The translations under genes and the position numbers were made by a program. A stretch of 64,000 nucleotides of DNA from SZUA-365 sp049663345 (GTDB lineage: Bacteria; Bacteroidota; Ignavibacteria; SZUA-365), in NCBI GenBank assembly GCA_049663345.1, contig JBATDG010000099.1:15056-79055 (forward strand), read 5' to 3'. A model generated the notes under the pieces. It had not been told where the DNA came from. It did not search any database and was given only the letters and a program-made list of their open reading frames with translations. Below, in pieces: positions 25,125 through 34,400 of the stretch; the first letter of the stretch is position 1, and every line of letters begins with the position of its first letter.

Positions 25125-27425
25125 TCAACGGAAAACATAGAACAGGACAACCACGCCAGCGAGAACGAAAGCGATGTAGGCCTGAATTTTTCCCGTCTGT
25201 GTTTTCTTCAAAAGGATTCCAAAGAAGCCGAAGACATAAGCGGTACCATTGACCGCGCCATCGACCACGTATTTATCGAAAAGTCCGCTGATGCGCGACT
25301 GCCACATCGTGATCGACGCAACGCCGTTCACGGCACCATCGACGATGTGGGAATCGAACCAGTACAATATTCTTGAAACGAAGTGGACCGCTGGAACCAC
25401 AATCCATTTCTCATAAATTTCGTCGAAATACCACTTGTTGAGCAGGAAGCGGTGCAGCGGCGCAAACTTCGCGGCGATCTTGTCGGGATCGATCAGCTTG
25501 CGGCGGTAGACGCCAAACGCCAATGCGATGCCGCTCAACGCGAGAATCAGCGAAGTGATCATCGCCGGGAGATGCGATGCATGGACCTTATGTTCAAATG
25601 CTTCCTGAGAAGGATTGGCTACAACGGCCGTTCCCTCTTCGACTCCTGCTTCTTCGACAACAGCTTCGCCTTGCGTGGTTTCGCCGGACATGGCTTCACT
25701 CTGCATCGGGGTACTTTCAACCGTTCCGTCATGCGGGGCTTCACCGTGCACAGCCGCCTCAGCAGCATTCCCCTCTCCGTGCGTCCCTTCGCCATGAGCG
25801 TAGGAATACCAATTGGCGCCGGTGACAGTAGCGGGTGCGGGAATAGATTTCACGAACCAGCCTGCGGGACCCGAAAACGGATTGAAGGAGAAGAAAATCC
25901 AGATTGAGAGTGTAGCAAGCACAACGATCGGAACCTTCATCGTCATCGGCGATTCATGAATGTGCTCGAAAATATCGGGACGCTTCGATTCGCCGAAGAA
26001 GGTAAGAATAACCACGCGGAACATATAGAAAGCGGTCAGAGCGGCGACGAAAAATCCGACCAATGGAACAATGACCGACAGCTCTCCGCGGAGTCCGCCG
26101 AACGCCCATGCACCGGCAAGAATTTCATCCTTGCTGAGGAAGCCGGAGAAAAGCGGCACCCCCGAGATGGCCAGGGACGCGATCAGGAAGGTCGCGAATG
26201 TCACCGGCATCTTCTTTGCGAGACCACCCATGTTGCGCACATCCTGGGGATCGGAATCGTGATCATGGATTTTATGCAGTCCATGATGCATTGCGTGAAT
26301 GACGGATCCCGAACCGAGGAAGAGACACGCTTTGAACATTGCGTGTGTGACCAAATGGAAAAATCCGGCAGTGTAAGCGCCGACGCCGAGGGCGAGAATC
26401 ATGTAGCCGAGCTGGCTGACCGTGGAATAGGCCAGCACTTTCTTTATATCGTTCTGTACAATCGCAATAGTACCTGCGACGAACGCAGTGATGGTACCGA
26501 TAATGGCGATGACAAGCAGCGCGTCGCCAGACATCATCGGGAAGGTTCTTGCAACGAGGTACACGCCTGCAGCGACCATGGTAGCCGCATGGATCAGGGC
26601 GCTTACCGGAGTCGGACCCTCCATTGCATCAGGCAGCCAGGTGTGCAGCGGGAACTGCGCACTCTTGCCGATGGCTCCCATGAATACGAGAATACCTGCA
26701 GCCGTAAGCCAGGCTTCGGATCCGAAGGGAAGATGTCCTGCGGCGATATGCGCGAAAATCTCATCGAAGCGGAAGGTGCCGTAGCTTGTGAACAGGATCA
26801 TGATGCCTATCCACATACCAATGTCACCGACCCGGTTCATAAGGAACGCTTTCGTAGCAGCATAACCCGGACGCGGTTTTTCATACCAGAATCCGATGAG
26901 CAGATACGAGCTGAGTCCGACGAGCTCCCACGCTACATACATCAGCAGAAGATTGTTCGTGATGATGATGCCCAGCATCGAAAATGCGAACACGCCAAGG
27001 TAGGCGAAGAACCGATGATATTTCGCGTCGCCGTGCATGTAGCCGATCGAGAACAGATGCACGAGCGCGGTAATAAGCGTCACCACGACGAGCATGATCG
27101 CTACCAGACGGTCGATGAGGATACCGAGTTCAATCTGCAGAGGGATAGTATTTCCGAACACCTGTATGGTGGTATGGAAATCTACCCACTGAAAATTCAT
27201 CTGAATCGGCGTCAGCGAGAACCCGTGAATCGCCGGAGTCTCTGGCAGCGCATACACGCCGAAGAGAACGGCGAGGGCCAGGCCAAGATTCAGGAACATT
27301 AGCCCGGTCGCGATGACATCGCCCTTTCGCGGGAGCCGTTTCCCGAACGCCAGAAGCAGCATGAACGAGAACAGGGGGATGAAAAGAATAATCAGAACCA
27401 GGGTGAGCAGTGTGTCAGCTGTCAT
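25125..27425 (-). CDS. nuoL: NADH-quinone oxidoreductase subunit L with a low-complexity insertion
   Basis: Largest antiporter-like subunit of complex I, containing the lateral helix. LLMYVAWELVGLSSYLLIGFW, QFPLHTWLPDAMEGPTPVSA, LAYSTVSQLGYMILALGVG and GVPLFSGFLSKDEIL are canonical. The start is placed at ATG 27425 (766 residues); upstream codons to 27560 only run antisense into the OmpA gene. Unusual: about residues 560-630, between the last core span and the helix region, hold a Gly/Glu/Thr/Ala-rich stretch with repeated HGEG, HGEAP and TTQGEAVVEEAG units that is absent from usual NuoL. It lies downstream of an OmpA-family gene that interrupts the nuo order. Confidence 0.95.
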   Translation of the reverse strand: MTADTLLTLVLIILFIPLFSFMLLLAFGKRLPRKGDVIATGLMFLNLGLALAVLFGVYALPETPAIHGFSLTPIQMNFQWVDFHTTIQVFGNTIPLQIELGILIDRLVAIMLVVVTLITALVHLFSIGYMHGDAKYHRFFAYLGVFAFSMLGIIITNNLLLMYVAWELVGLSSYLLIGFWYEKPRPGYAATKAFLMNRVGDIGMWIGIMILFTSYGTFRFDEIFAHIAAGHLPFGSEAWLTAAGILVFMGAIGKSAQFPLHTWLPDAMEGPTPVSALIHAATMVAAGVYLVARTFPMMSGDALLVIAIIGTITAFVAGTIAIVQNDIKKVLAYSTVSQLGYMILALGVGAYTAGFFHLVTHAMFKACLFLGSGSVIHAMHHGLHKIHDHDSDPQDVRNMGGLAKKMPVTFATFLIASLAISGVPLFSGFLSKDEILAGAWAFGGLRGELSVIVPLVGFFVAALTAFYMFRVVILTFFGESKRPDIFEHIHESPMTMKVPIVVLATLSIWIFFSFNPFSGPAGWFVKSIPAPATVTGANWYSYAHGEGTHGEGNAAEAAVHGEAPHDGTVESTPMQSEAMSGETTQGEAVVEEAGVEEGTAVVANPSQEAFEHKVHASHLPAMITSLILALSGIALAFGVYRRKLIDPDKIAAKFAPLHRFLLNKWYFDEIYEKWIVVPAVHFVSRILYWFDSHIVDGAVNGVASITMWQSRISGLFDKYVVDGAVNGTAYVFGFFGILLKKTQTGKIQAYIAFVLAGVVVLFYVFR

Positions 27426-27468
27426 GGCTGTATTCGCACTCGTGTTGTTTTCGCCTGTTGCGTAATAA

Positions 27469-29478
27469 TCATTTGATCGAAAGCACTTTGAATTCGATGC
27501 GGCGGTTGCGCGCGCGCCCCGCTTCGGTGGAGTTGTTCGCACGCGACTCGTTTTCGCCATAGCCGCGAGCCCGCAAACGCGTATCAGCGATTCCCTGCCC
27601 TGTCAAAAAGAGCAAAACCGCTTCGGCGCGAAGGCGCGATAATTCCTGATTCGCCGCAGCATCGCCGCGGGAGTCAGTATGTCCACCGATTTCAACAATA
27701 ACGGTTGGATTGTCCTTGAGAGTCTGCAAGGCTGCATTGAGCGCAATCAGAGCCTCAAGTGTCAATTCAGCAGATCCTTCCTTGAAATTTACTCCGTCAA
27801 GCACCAATGCCTGACCTACCTGCAGCACCGCGGTAGTGAGAGGCACGGTGTCGGGACAACCGTCGTCGTCTTTGTAATTATTGATGGTCTCCGGTTCGCC
27901 GGGACAGCCGTCCTGGCCGTCGACAATACCGTCCTTGTCGCTGTCGCGGGAAAATGGATCAGAACCGGAGCTCACTTCAATTCCATCAGTACTGCCGTCG
28001 CCATCACTGTCGGCGAGGAGCGGATCCGTATGATAGCGCTTTACTTCCTCACCATCCGGCAATCCATCGCCGTCTGTATCCGCGACAGCCGGGTCGGTGC
28101 GCAGTTCGATTTCGCGTTTATCTTCAAGTCCGTCGCCATCGGTGTCCTGACTGCGCGGGTCAGTGTGATGCGCCCGTACTTCTTCAAGATCACTGATTCC
28201 GTCTGCATCTGAATCGCTGCGCAGCGGATCGGAATGCCATTGATGAACTTCCTCACCATCCGTCAATCCGTCTTTATCCGAGTCAGGATTGAACGGGTCT
28301 GTACCATGTGCGAATTCCTCGCCTTCAGTCAGGCCATCGCCATCGGTGTCAGGATTGGACGGGTCTGTCTTCTTTGCGACCTCTTCCATATCGGTCAGAC
28401 GATCGTCGTCGCTGTCGGTCTTCAGGGGATCTGTATGGTAAATGTTCAATTCGTCACTGTCGCTCAGGCCGTCGCCGTCCGTATCCGGATTGAGCGGGTC
28501 GGTTCCGATGCTTTCCTCATACGTGTCAGTGAGGCCGTCGCCGTCGCGGTCGCTGTGACCGAATAAGTAGAATTGCACGCCGAGAGTGAAGCTGCCCCAG
28601 GAGTCCGCGTTTTCTAAGGACTTGACTCGATCTACACGGCCGGCAAGACTGAAATTCTCCTGAACCACATTTCCCAGACCATCCATCATGTCGTTGCCCT
28701 CGCCGATCAGAAACCGATAGGTAAGATCGGCATTAATGGCAATTTGCTCCGTCAGGAGAATGTCGAAACCGAAGCCAACGGGAATGATGGTCAGAGTGTT
28801 CGCATCTGCCGGGAGAGAAGATTGTCCTTCTACGATCTCGGATGAAACAAAATTCCCATCCTTGTCCCTGGTCACAAGATCAACGTAGAAAGGTTCTTTC
28901 CCGAAAGTCACATTGAGCAGGGAATTATTTGCGTTTGCATTCTCATAACGCATGATCCCCGCTCCTGCCGTGATGTAGGGATTCACCCAGCGCTTGGGAA
29001 AGAGATTGATCACGAAGCGGAGTTCACTGAACCAGAGCTCATCTTTCTCATAGACGGTGTTGCGCATGCGGGGATTGTTGGCAATTTCACTGAAGTCACC
29101 TTCAGGAAAACTTGAGAGCCCACCTACAAGACGCGGGTCGCGAAAGAACTGCCGTGTGTAGACACCCTTGAATTCGTCGCGGAGACGGCGGTTGTATACA
29201 TAATTGCCGATACCGCCATCAACCTGCACGCCGAGTTCGGAGAGGATATTGTAGCGAGCGTAGCCGTAGAGCAAAGCGCCGTAGTACTGATCGGTGAATT
29301 CACCGAAGTACTTCGTGGCGCCGCCACCCGCTCCGAGAATGAGCATGTGCTCGGGATCCCAGGTGTAGGTGATCTTCTGCGCTTGCGCATACATGCCGCA
29401 TACCAGCAAAAGAATGAATGCCGGAAGAATCCTCAGCTGCAGGATTGAACAAGGACGATATGGACGCAGAATCATCAT
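27469..29478 (-). CDS. OmpA-family outer-membrane protein with thrombospondin type-3 repeats, inside the nuo operon
   Basis: Signal peptide ending QAQ, an N-terminal beta-barrel of ~280 residues (LGAGGGATKYFGEFTDQYY, HxLFGHSDRDGDG junction), then nine or so calcium-binding TSP3 repeats of the DTDGDGLTDGEE type with spacers such as FNPDSDKDGL, and a C-terminal OmpA domain (LTLEALIALNAALQTLKDNP, VEIGGHTDSRGDAAANQELS, RARNRRIEFKV) that binds peptidoglycan. It has 669 residues. Its ATG overlaps the nuoK stop (ATGA) and nuoL starts 43 bases after its stop, so it is embedded in the operon rather than beside it. A role in complex I is not known; it may anchor the cell envelope. Confidence 0.93.
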   Translation of the reverse strand: MMILRPYRPCSILQLRILPAFILLLVCGMYAQAQKITYTWDPEHMLILGAGGGATKYFGEFTDQYYGALLYGYARYNILSELGVQVDGGIGNYVYNRRLRDEFKGVYTRQFFRDPRLVGGLSSFPEGDFSEIANNPRMRNTVYEKDELWFSELRFVINLFPKRWVNPYITAGAGIMRYENANANNSLLNVTFGKEPFYVDLVTRDKDGNFVSSEIVEGQSSLPADANTLTIIPVGFGFDILLTEQIAINADLTYRFLIGEGNDMMDGLGNVVQENFSLAGRVDRVKSLENADSWGSFTLGVQFYLFGHSDRDGDGLTDTYEESIGTDPLNPDTDGDGLSDSDELNIYHTDPLKTDSDDDRLTDMEEVAKKTDPSNPDTDGDGLTEGEEFAHGTDPFNPDSDKDGLTDGEEVHQWHSDPLRSDSDADGISDLEEVRAHHTDPRSQDTDGDGLEDKREIELRTDPAVADTDGDGLPDGEEVKRYHTDPLLADSDGDGSTDGIEVSSGSDPFSRDSDKDGIVDGQDGCPGEPETINNYKDDDGCPDTVPLTTAVLQVGQALVLDGVNFKEGSAELTLEALIALNAALQTLKDNPTVIVEIGGHTDSRGDAAANQELSRLRAEAVLLFLTGQGIADTRLRARGYGENESRANNSTEAGRARNRRIEFKVLSIK

Positions 29479-29786
29479 TCCTTGAGGCTTGTGATCTTGT
29501 CCGCTTCGACGGTGTTGTTCAAACGAAATACATGCAGCACGATGGCCAGGGCCACAGCGGCTTCAGCGGCAGCGAGAATGATCACGAACAGCGCCATGAC
29601 GTGGCCCTGCAGATTCATTCCCTGGTAGCGGGAGAACGCGATCAGATTGATGTTTGCGGCGTTCAGAATGAATTCAATGCCCATCAGCATGAGCACAGCA
29701 TTGCGCCGTGTCGCGAGGGCGAGTACGCCGAGGCAAAACAGGATCGCGGCGACGATAAGATAGTGGGTGAGTCCGATTTCAAACAT
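29475..29786 (-). CDS. nuoK: NADH-quinone oxidoreductase subunit K
   Basis: Small membrane subunit of complex I, 103 residues with three helices. LMGIEFILNAANINLIAFSR and AAAEAAVALAIVLHVFR carry the two conserved Glu residues of the proton path. Three bases separate it from nuoJ, and its stop overlaps the OmpA start. Confidence 0.96.
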   Translation of the reverse strand: MFEIGLTHYLIVAAILFCLGVLALATRRNAVLMLMGIEFILNAANINLIAFSRYQGMNLQGHVMALFVIILAAAEAAVALAIVLHVFRLNNTVEADKITSLKE

Positions 29787-29789
29787 GGT

Positions 29790-30293
29790 TTATGCCTCCT
29801 CCGGCTTGCGGGCAATGAGCGCGGCGCCCATGACTGCTACCAGCAGCAGGATTCCCGCGACCTCGAACGGCAGGATGAACGTGGTCAGCAGAAGCTCGCC
29901 GAGCTCCAGCGCAGTACCCTGAATCTGAGGCTGCTCGGTAATCTGCGGCATCCATTGGGCACCTGTGATCACAACGACAAGCATGCCGAAAGCGAATGCC
30001 ACGACGATCGTTGCGGGCAGGGTTTTCATCACACTCGTGCTGACCTCAATGTCTGTCGCACGCCTCGTGAGCATGACACCAAACACGAGCAGGATCATGA
30101 TTCCACCGATATACACCATGATCTGGGCCACGGCGATAAAATCAGCGGAGAGCAGGACGTAAAGGCCCGCGACCCCCATGAATGTGAACAGCAGTGAAAA
30201 TGCTGCGTAGATAAGGCTGCGCGAAAAGACGACCACAAAGGCCGGCAATATGGTCAGCGCTGCAAAAACGTAGAAAAGGATTGTCAGTTCCAT
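29790..30293 (-). CDS. nuoJ: NADH-quinone oxidoreductase subunit J
   Basis: Membrane subunit of complex I, 167 residues from ATG 30293 (the frame continues to 30332 but lacks family resemblance there). SLIYAAFSLLFTFMGVAGLY, DFIAVAQIMVYIGGIMILLV and FEVAGILLLVAVMGAALIAR are canonical. It lies between nuoI and nuoK; 70 bases separate it from nuoI, the widest gap between consecutive nuo genes here. Confidence 0.95.
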   Translation of the reverse strand: MELTILFYVFAALTILPAFVVVFSRSLIYAAFSLLFTFMGVAGLYVLLSADFIAVAQIMVYIGGIMILLVFGVMLTRRATDIEVSTSVMKTLPATIVVAFAFGMLVVVITGAQWMPQITEQPQIQGTALELGELLLTTFILPFEVAGILLLVAVMGAALIARKPEEA

Positions 30294-30363
30294 TGGCTCA
30301 AGCGTATTGATTTCGTAAGGCCGCGGTCGCATGCTGCGCCGTGGCGGAATCGCCTGTTATCCG

Positions 30364-31068
30364 TTATTTTTCCGGCGCAGGAGTTGGGTCCGACGCGGAC
30401 GCTTCAGTTTCGGAAGCAGCGCTGCCCGGGACCGGAGCATCGCTGTCTGTCGCCGCATCGTTCTGAGCGGCCGGCTGCTCTGCTGCAGCCTTCTCTGCCG
30501 CGGCTTTCTCGGCTGCGGCTTTTTCAGCAGCAGCTTTTTTCTTGGCCTCTGCATCCGCCGCCTTTTTCGCATCCGCTTCCTCTTTCGCGCGTGCAGCGTT
30601 GGCTACTTTCACGGCGCCTTCTTCAGCGGTCATGGTGGAAAAACGGTAGACCAGGTCTTCGCGGTTGTATTCGGAAAATTCGAACACCGGGGTCATGAAA
30701 ATACAGACTGTCGGGCAGGGCGGAACACAGAGTCCGCAGAAGCAGCATTTCGCAATGTCGATATCGAACTGCGTGACCCAGAGACGCTTGCGGTTGCCGG
30801 TCGAAGTGTCGCCGAGCTCCTCCTCGGGCAGCGCCTTGGCTGTCTCAATGGTGATGCAGTTGACCGGACAAGCCTTCGCGCATTGATCGCAGCCGATGCA
30901 GTCATCCATATTTACGTACAGACGGTTCCGTACGCGATCGGGAATATCATGGGTTTCGTCGGGCCACTGGATTGTCACGTTCCTGACGAAGAGATGACCC
31001 CAGGTGATCTTCATCCCCACCAACGCGGTGGCGATGCCGTCGTATATGTCTTTGAAGTATCCGCTCAT
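30364..31068 (-). CDS. nuoI: NADH-quinone oxidoreductase subunit I with a long Ala/Lys/Glu tail
   Basis: Carries two [4Fe-4S] clusters (N6a, N6b) that pass electrons towards the quinone site: CIGCDQCAKACPVNC and CCFCGLCVPPCPTVC are intact. The core is ~155 residues, as usual. The last ~75 residues are odd: an alpha-helical tract with repeated AAAEK units (AAAEKAAAEKAAAEKAAAEQ), then a Ser/Asp/Pro-rich end. No such tail is known in the standard subunit. It might be a coiled or solvent-exposed tether. It follows nuoH by 31 bases. Confidence 0.95.
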   Translation of the reverse strand: MSGYFKDIYDGIATALVGMKITWGHLFVRNVTIQWPDETHDIPDRVRNRLYVNMDDCIGCDQCAKACPVNCITIETAKALPEEELGDTSTGNRKRLWVTQFDIDIAKCCFCGLCVPPCPTVCIFMTPVFEFSEYNREDLVYRFSTMTAEEGAVKVANAARAKEEADAKKAADAEAKKKAAAEKAAAEKAAAEKAAAEQPAAQNDAATDSDAPVPGSAASETEASASDPTPAPEK

Positions 31069-31099
31069 AACGTCGTTGTTTTATCCAATCGGATGGGTA

Positions 31100-32209
31100 T
31101 TAGAGAATCACCACAAGAAAACCAACCAACAATGCGATGCCGAAGGAAAAAGGAATCAGCACCTTCCAGCACATATACATGAGCTGATCTACGCGAAGAC
31201 GCGGGAGCGTCCACCGTACCCAGATCATAACGAACACAAAGAACAGACCCTTGATCGCGAGCCAGCCGAATTGCTCGAGCGCCACAAGCCACGGTGCGTT
31301 GAAAGCATCGCCGAGATACACGCCGAAAGGACTGTTCCATCCACCGAAAAACAGGATGGCAGTCACGGCGGAAACGAGGAACATGTTGGCGTATTCGGAC
31401 ATGAAGAACATCGCGAATTTCATTCCACTGTACTCAGTGTGATATCCCGATACGAGCTCGGATTCCGCTTCCGGGATATCGAAGGGCGTGCGGTTGGTTT
31501 CCGCAAGTCCCGAGATATAGTACATCACAAAGGTGGCGAGAAACAGCGGGAAGAAAATCAGATTGGCCCAGGAGGCGCTGAGCACCTCACCGCTGGCCAG
31601 AATGACGTCCTGCTTCGGACCGCCGAAAACGATCCAGTTCCAGATCGGGCCCGACTGCGCCGTGATGATGTCCTGCAGATTGAGGCTGCCGACGAATATC
31701 ACGATGATGACGAGCACCATAGCCGCCGGAACTTCATAACTGACGATCTGCGCTACGCCGCGCATCGCTCCGTAAAGGCTGTATTTGTTGTTCGAAGCCC
31801 ACCCTGCCATCATGATGGCCGCCACGTTGATCGAGCTGATGGCGAGCAGGTAGAAAACGCCGAGATTCAGGTCGGCGCCAACATACTGGCTGCTGAAGGG
31901 AATGACGGCGAATGCCGCATACGCTGCCATGAAGGAGAGATACGGCGCGAGATTGAAGAGGAATTTGTCGGCCTTCGCGGGCGTGATGTCCTCTTTTTGG
32001 AGGAGCTTGAACACGTCGGCGATGGGCTGAATTATTCCCCAAGGACCGGTGCGCATGGGACCGAGCCGGTCCTGCATCCAAGCCGAGATTTTCACTTCTC
32101 CCAGAATGGCGAGCAGCGCGTAGAGCAGGATGAATACCAGAGGCAGCGCGCAATAAAGCACGACTGTCAGAAGGTTATCACCGAGAAAAGATTGGAGCAA
32201 TGATTCCAT
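31100..32209 (-). CDS. nuoH: NADH-quinone oxidoreductase subunit H
   Basis: Membrane subunit forming the quinone-access channel with NuoB/D. WMQDRLGPMRTGPWGIIQPI, KLLQKEDITPAKADKFLF, GWASNNKYSLYGAMRGVAQI, SYEVPAAM and ETNRTPFDIPEAESELVSGY with HTEYSGMKFAMFFMSEY are the canonical loops. The 369 residues and eight-helix layout are normal. It lies after nuoD, and nuoEFG, usually between them, are missing. Confidence 0.97.
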   Translation of the reverse strand: MESLLQSFLGDNLLTVVLYCALPLVFILLYALLAILGEVKISAWMQDRLGPMRTGPWGIIQPIADVFKLLQKEDITPAKADKFLFNLAPYLSFMAAYAAFAVIPFSSQYVGADLNLGVFYLLAISSINVAAIMMAGWASNNKYSLYGAMRGVAQIVSYEVPAAMVLVIIVIFVGSLNLQDIITAQSGPIWNWIVFGGPKQDVILASGEVLSASWANLIFFPLFLATFVMYYISGLAETNRTPFDIPEAESELVSGYHTEYSGMKFAMFFMSEYANMFLVSAVTAILFFGGWNSPFGVYLGDAFNAPWLVALEQFGWLAIKGLFFVFVMIWVRWTLPRLRVDQLMYMCWKVLIPFSFGIALLVGFLVVIL

Positions 32210-32235
32210 AGCGTATGCATGCCGAATATGCTGAA

Positions 32236-33396
32236 TTAACGATCCACTTCACCGAGAACAATGTCAATGCTGCCGAGGATGGCAACAAGATCAGCGATCA
32301 GATGACCGCGAGAAATTTCGTCAATCACACTCAGGTTCACGAAACTCGGACCGCGCACCTTCAAACGGAACGGATTGGCCGATCCGTCGCTGATAAGGTA
32401 GTAGCCGAGTTCTCCGCGCGGGTTTTCCACGCGGGTATAAATCTCTCCCTTCGCGGGACGAATGCGCTTCGGAATTGCCGACTGCACATCGCCCTCAGCA
32501 GGGAAGCTTTCAAGCGCCTGTTCGATGATCCTGATGGACTCTTCCATTTCCCAGACGCGCACCATGTGGCGGTCCCAGCTGTCGCCGAGCGTGCCGGCCG
32601 AGCCGTCGCCGGTGATGACCTTCCAGTCAAAACGGTCGTAAATCGAATACGGATCATCGCGGCGCAGATCCCAGTCAACACCGGAACCGCGGAGCATAGG
32701 ACCGGAACATCCGTAACTTACCGCGACATCAGCCGGCAAAACGCCGACGTTGGCGGTGCGCTCGATGAAAATCTTGTTGTAGTTGAGCAGGTTGTTCACT
32801 TCGACGATCGTCGGCCGGATCTGCGCAATGAGCTTGATAACATCACGCTCGAAACCGTCGTAGATGTCATGCGAAAGCCCGCCCACCCACATGTAATTGT
32901 AGAGGAGGCGTGCGCCGCAGGTGCGCTCGAAAATGTCGAGGATATATTCGCGGTCGCGGAAGCAATAGAGGAACGGGGTGAATGCCCCGATGTCCATTCC
33001 GAACGTTCCGATGGCCACGAGATGCGACGCGATGCGCTGCAGTTCGGCCATGATCACGCGGATGTACTCGACCTTCTCAGGCAGCTCAATACCCATCAGC
33101 CGCTCAACCGCCAGCACATAGCCGTGATTGTTGTTCATCGCGGCCAGGTAATCCATCCGGTCTGTGTACGGCACAACCTGGGGATAGGTCATCGCCTCAG
33201 CGTGTTTTTCGAAGCAGCGATGCAGATATCCCATCTGTGGGATAACCTTGATGACAATTTCGCCGTCGAGAACAAGCTCAAGCCTCAGCACTCCATGCGT
33301 GGAGGGATGCTGAGGGCCCATATTGAGGACCAGTTCGTCTGTTTTTAATCGTCCCGAGGCTATACCTTCCTGCAGGACTTCGATGCTCTCTGTCAT
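32236..33396 (-). CDS. nuoD: NADH-quinone oxidoreductase subunit D
   Basis: Quinone-binding 49-kDa-type subunit, related to the large subunit of NiFe hydrogenases. LNMGPQHPSTHGVLRLELVL, PYTDRMDYLAAMNNNHGYVL, PMLRGSGVDWDLRRDDPYS and RVENPRGELGYYLISDGS are typical; the quinone-site His/Tyr region is present. The 386 residues match the family. It is separate from nuoC, not fused, and starts 16 bases after nuoC ends. Confidence 0.97.
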   Translation of the reverse strand: MTESIEVLQEGIASGRLKTDELVLNMGPQHPSTHGVLRLELVLDGEIVIKVIPQMGYLHRCFEKHAEAMTYPQVVPYTDRMDYLAAMNNNHGYVLAVERLMGIELPEKVEYIRVIMAELQRIASHLVAIGTFGMDIGAFTPFLYCFRDREYILDIFERTCGARLLYNYMWVGGLSHDIYDGFERDVIKLIAQIRPTIVEVNNLLNYNKIFIERTANVGVLPADVAVSYGCSGPMLRGSGVDWDLRRDDPYSIYDRFDWKVITGDGSAGTLGDSWDRHMVRVWEMEESIRIIEQALESFPAEGDVQSAIPKRIRPAKGEIYTRVENPRGELGYYLISDGSANPFRLKVRGPSFVNLSVIDEISRGHLIADLVAILGSIDIVLGEVDR

Positions 33397-33412
33397 ACCG
33401 ATGCGATCCTTT

Positions 33413-33889
33413 TCAGTACGGTACTTTCATTCCGTTATAAAACTCTGGGACTTGATAGTCTTTGCGAAGCGGGTGTCCTTCCCAATCCTCGGGAAGAAGA
33501 ATGCGGCGGTGGTCGCTGTTTCCGTCGAAAATCATTCCGACGAGATCGAAAGCTTCCCTCTCATGCCATTCGGCGATGCGCCAGACGCGGTCAACCGAAG
33601 GCACATGAGGATTCTCAGCCTGTACCAGCACCTTCAATGTCAATTTGTGCCGAAGCGTCATGGAATCGAGGTGGTAAACGACGCCGAGTGTGCCGTCGGC
33701 ATTGTCCACGCCGCTCAGACACATCAGTGTATCAAACGATAGCTGCGAATCATCGCGAACCTGCAGAGCGACATCCTTGATCGCCGACGCGTCGACGATG
33801 ATGCAGGGCACGGACTCATCGAACTGCAGTCCGGCTTCGGGAAACAGGCCGTTCAGATGCTCGAAAATTTCATTGCTCGCGAGTGCCAT
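33413..33889 (-). CDS. nuoC: NADH-quinone oxidoreductase subunit C
   Basis: The 30-kDa-type subunit of the peripheral arm. HLDSMTLRHKLTLKVLV, VWRIAEWHEREAFDLVGMIF, HRRILLPEDWEGHPLRKDY and FYNGMKVPY form the family signature. ATG 33889 gives 158 residues; the frame continues to 34012, but that part is antisense to nuoB. nuoB ends four bases before the start. Confidence 0.95.
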   Translation of the reverse strand: MALASNEIFEHLNGLFPEAGLQFDESVPCIIVDASAIKDVALQVRDDSQLSFDTLMCLSGVDNADGTLGVVYHLDSMTLRHKLTLKVLVQAENPHVPSVDRVWRIAEWHEREAFDLVGMIFDGNSDHRRILLPEDWEGHPLRKDYQVPEFYNGMKVPY

Positions 33890-33893
33890 GCGA

Positions 33894-34382
33894 TCATTTC
33901 TCCTTGACGGTTGTGAAGGTGCGCACTTTTTCCTGCAGCCGCATCCACGATTCGAGGAGTGCCTCGGGACGCGGAGGACAGCCCGGAACGTACACATCAA
34001 CGGGCACCACACGATCGACGCCCTTCAGCACATGATAGCCATGCTCCCAGTAAGGACCGCCGCAGTTTGAACAGCTGCCCATGGAAACGACGTAGCGGGG
34101 TTCGGCCATCTGCTCGTAGAGACGCTTGACGCGCGTCGCCATCTTGAGCGTGACCGTGCCGGCAACAATCATCACGTCGCATTGACGCGGACTCGGACGG
34201 GGCAGCACGCCGAAGCGCATGATGTCGTTGTGCGAGGCGCTTGCAGCCATCATTTCAATGGCGCAGCAGGCCAGGCCGAACGACATCTGCCACAACGAAC
34301 ACAGCCGTGCCCAGTTGAGAACCCCTTCCACCGATGTCAGAACGATATTGCCGTCGTCGAATTGCTTGCTCAAAAGACCCAT
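33894..34382 (-). CDS. nuoB: NADH-quinone oxidoreductase subunit B
   Basis: Binds the terminal cluster N2 next to the quinone site. ACCAIEMMA with its tandem Cys, SMGSCSNCGGPYW and VYVPGCPPRPEALL supply the four ligands. AAAGGAG lies before ATG 34382. The 162 residues match the family. Confidence 0.97.
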   Translation of the reverse strand: MGLLSKQFDDGNIVLTSVEGVLNWARLCSLWQMSFGLACCAIEMMAASASHNDIMRFGVLPRPSPRQCDVMIVAGTVTLKMATRVKRLYEQMAEPRYVVSMGSCSNCGGPYWEHGYHVLKGVDRVVPVDVYVPGCPPRPEALLESWMRLQEKVRTFTTVKEK

Positions 34383-34400
34383 GAAAACTCCTTTACGATC

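Noticed and set aside
21868..27302. Long plus-strand frames (for example 21868-22956 and 25956-27302) opposite nuoN and nuoL
   Set aside because: His/Asp/Glu/Arg-rich antisense products of membrane-protein genes; typical shadow.
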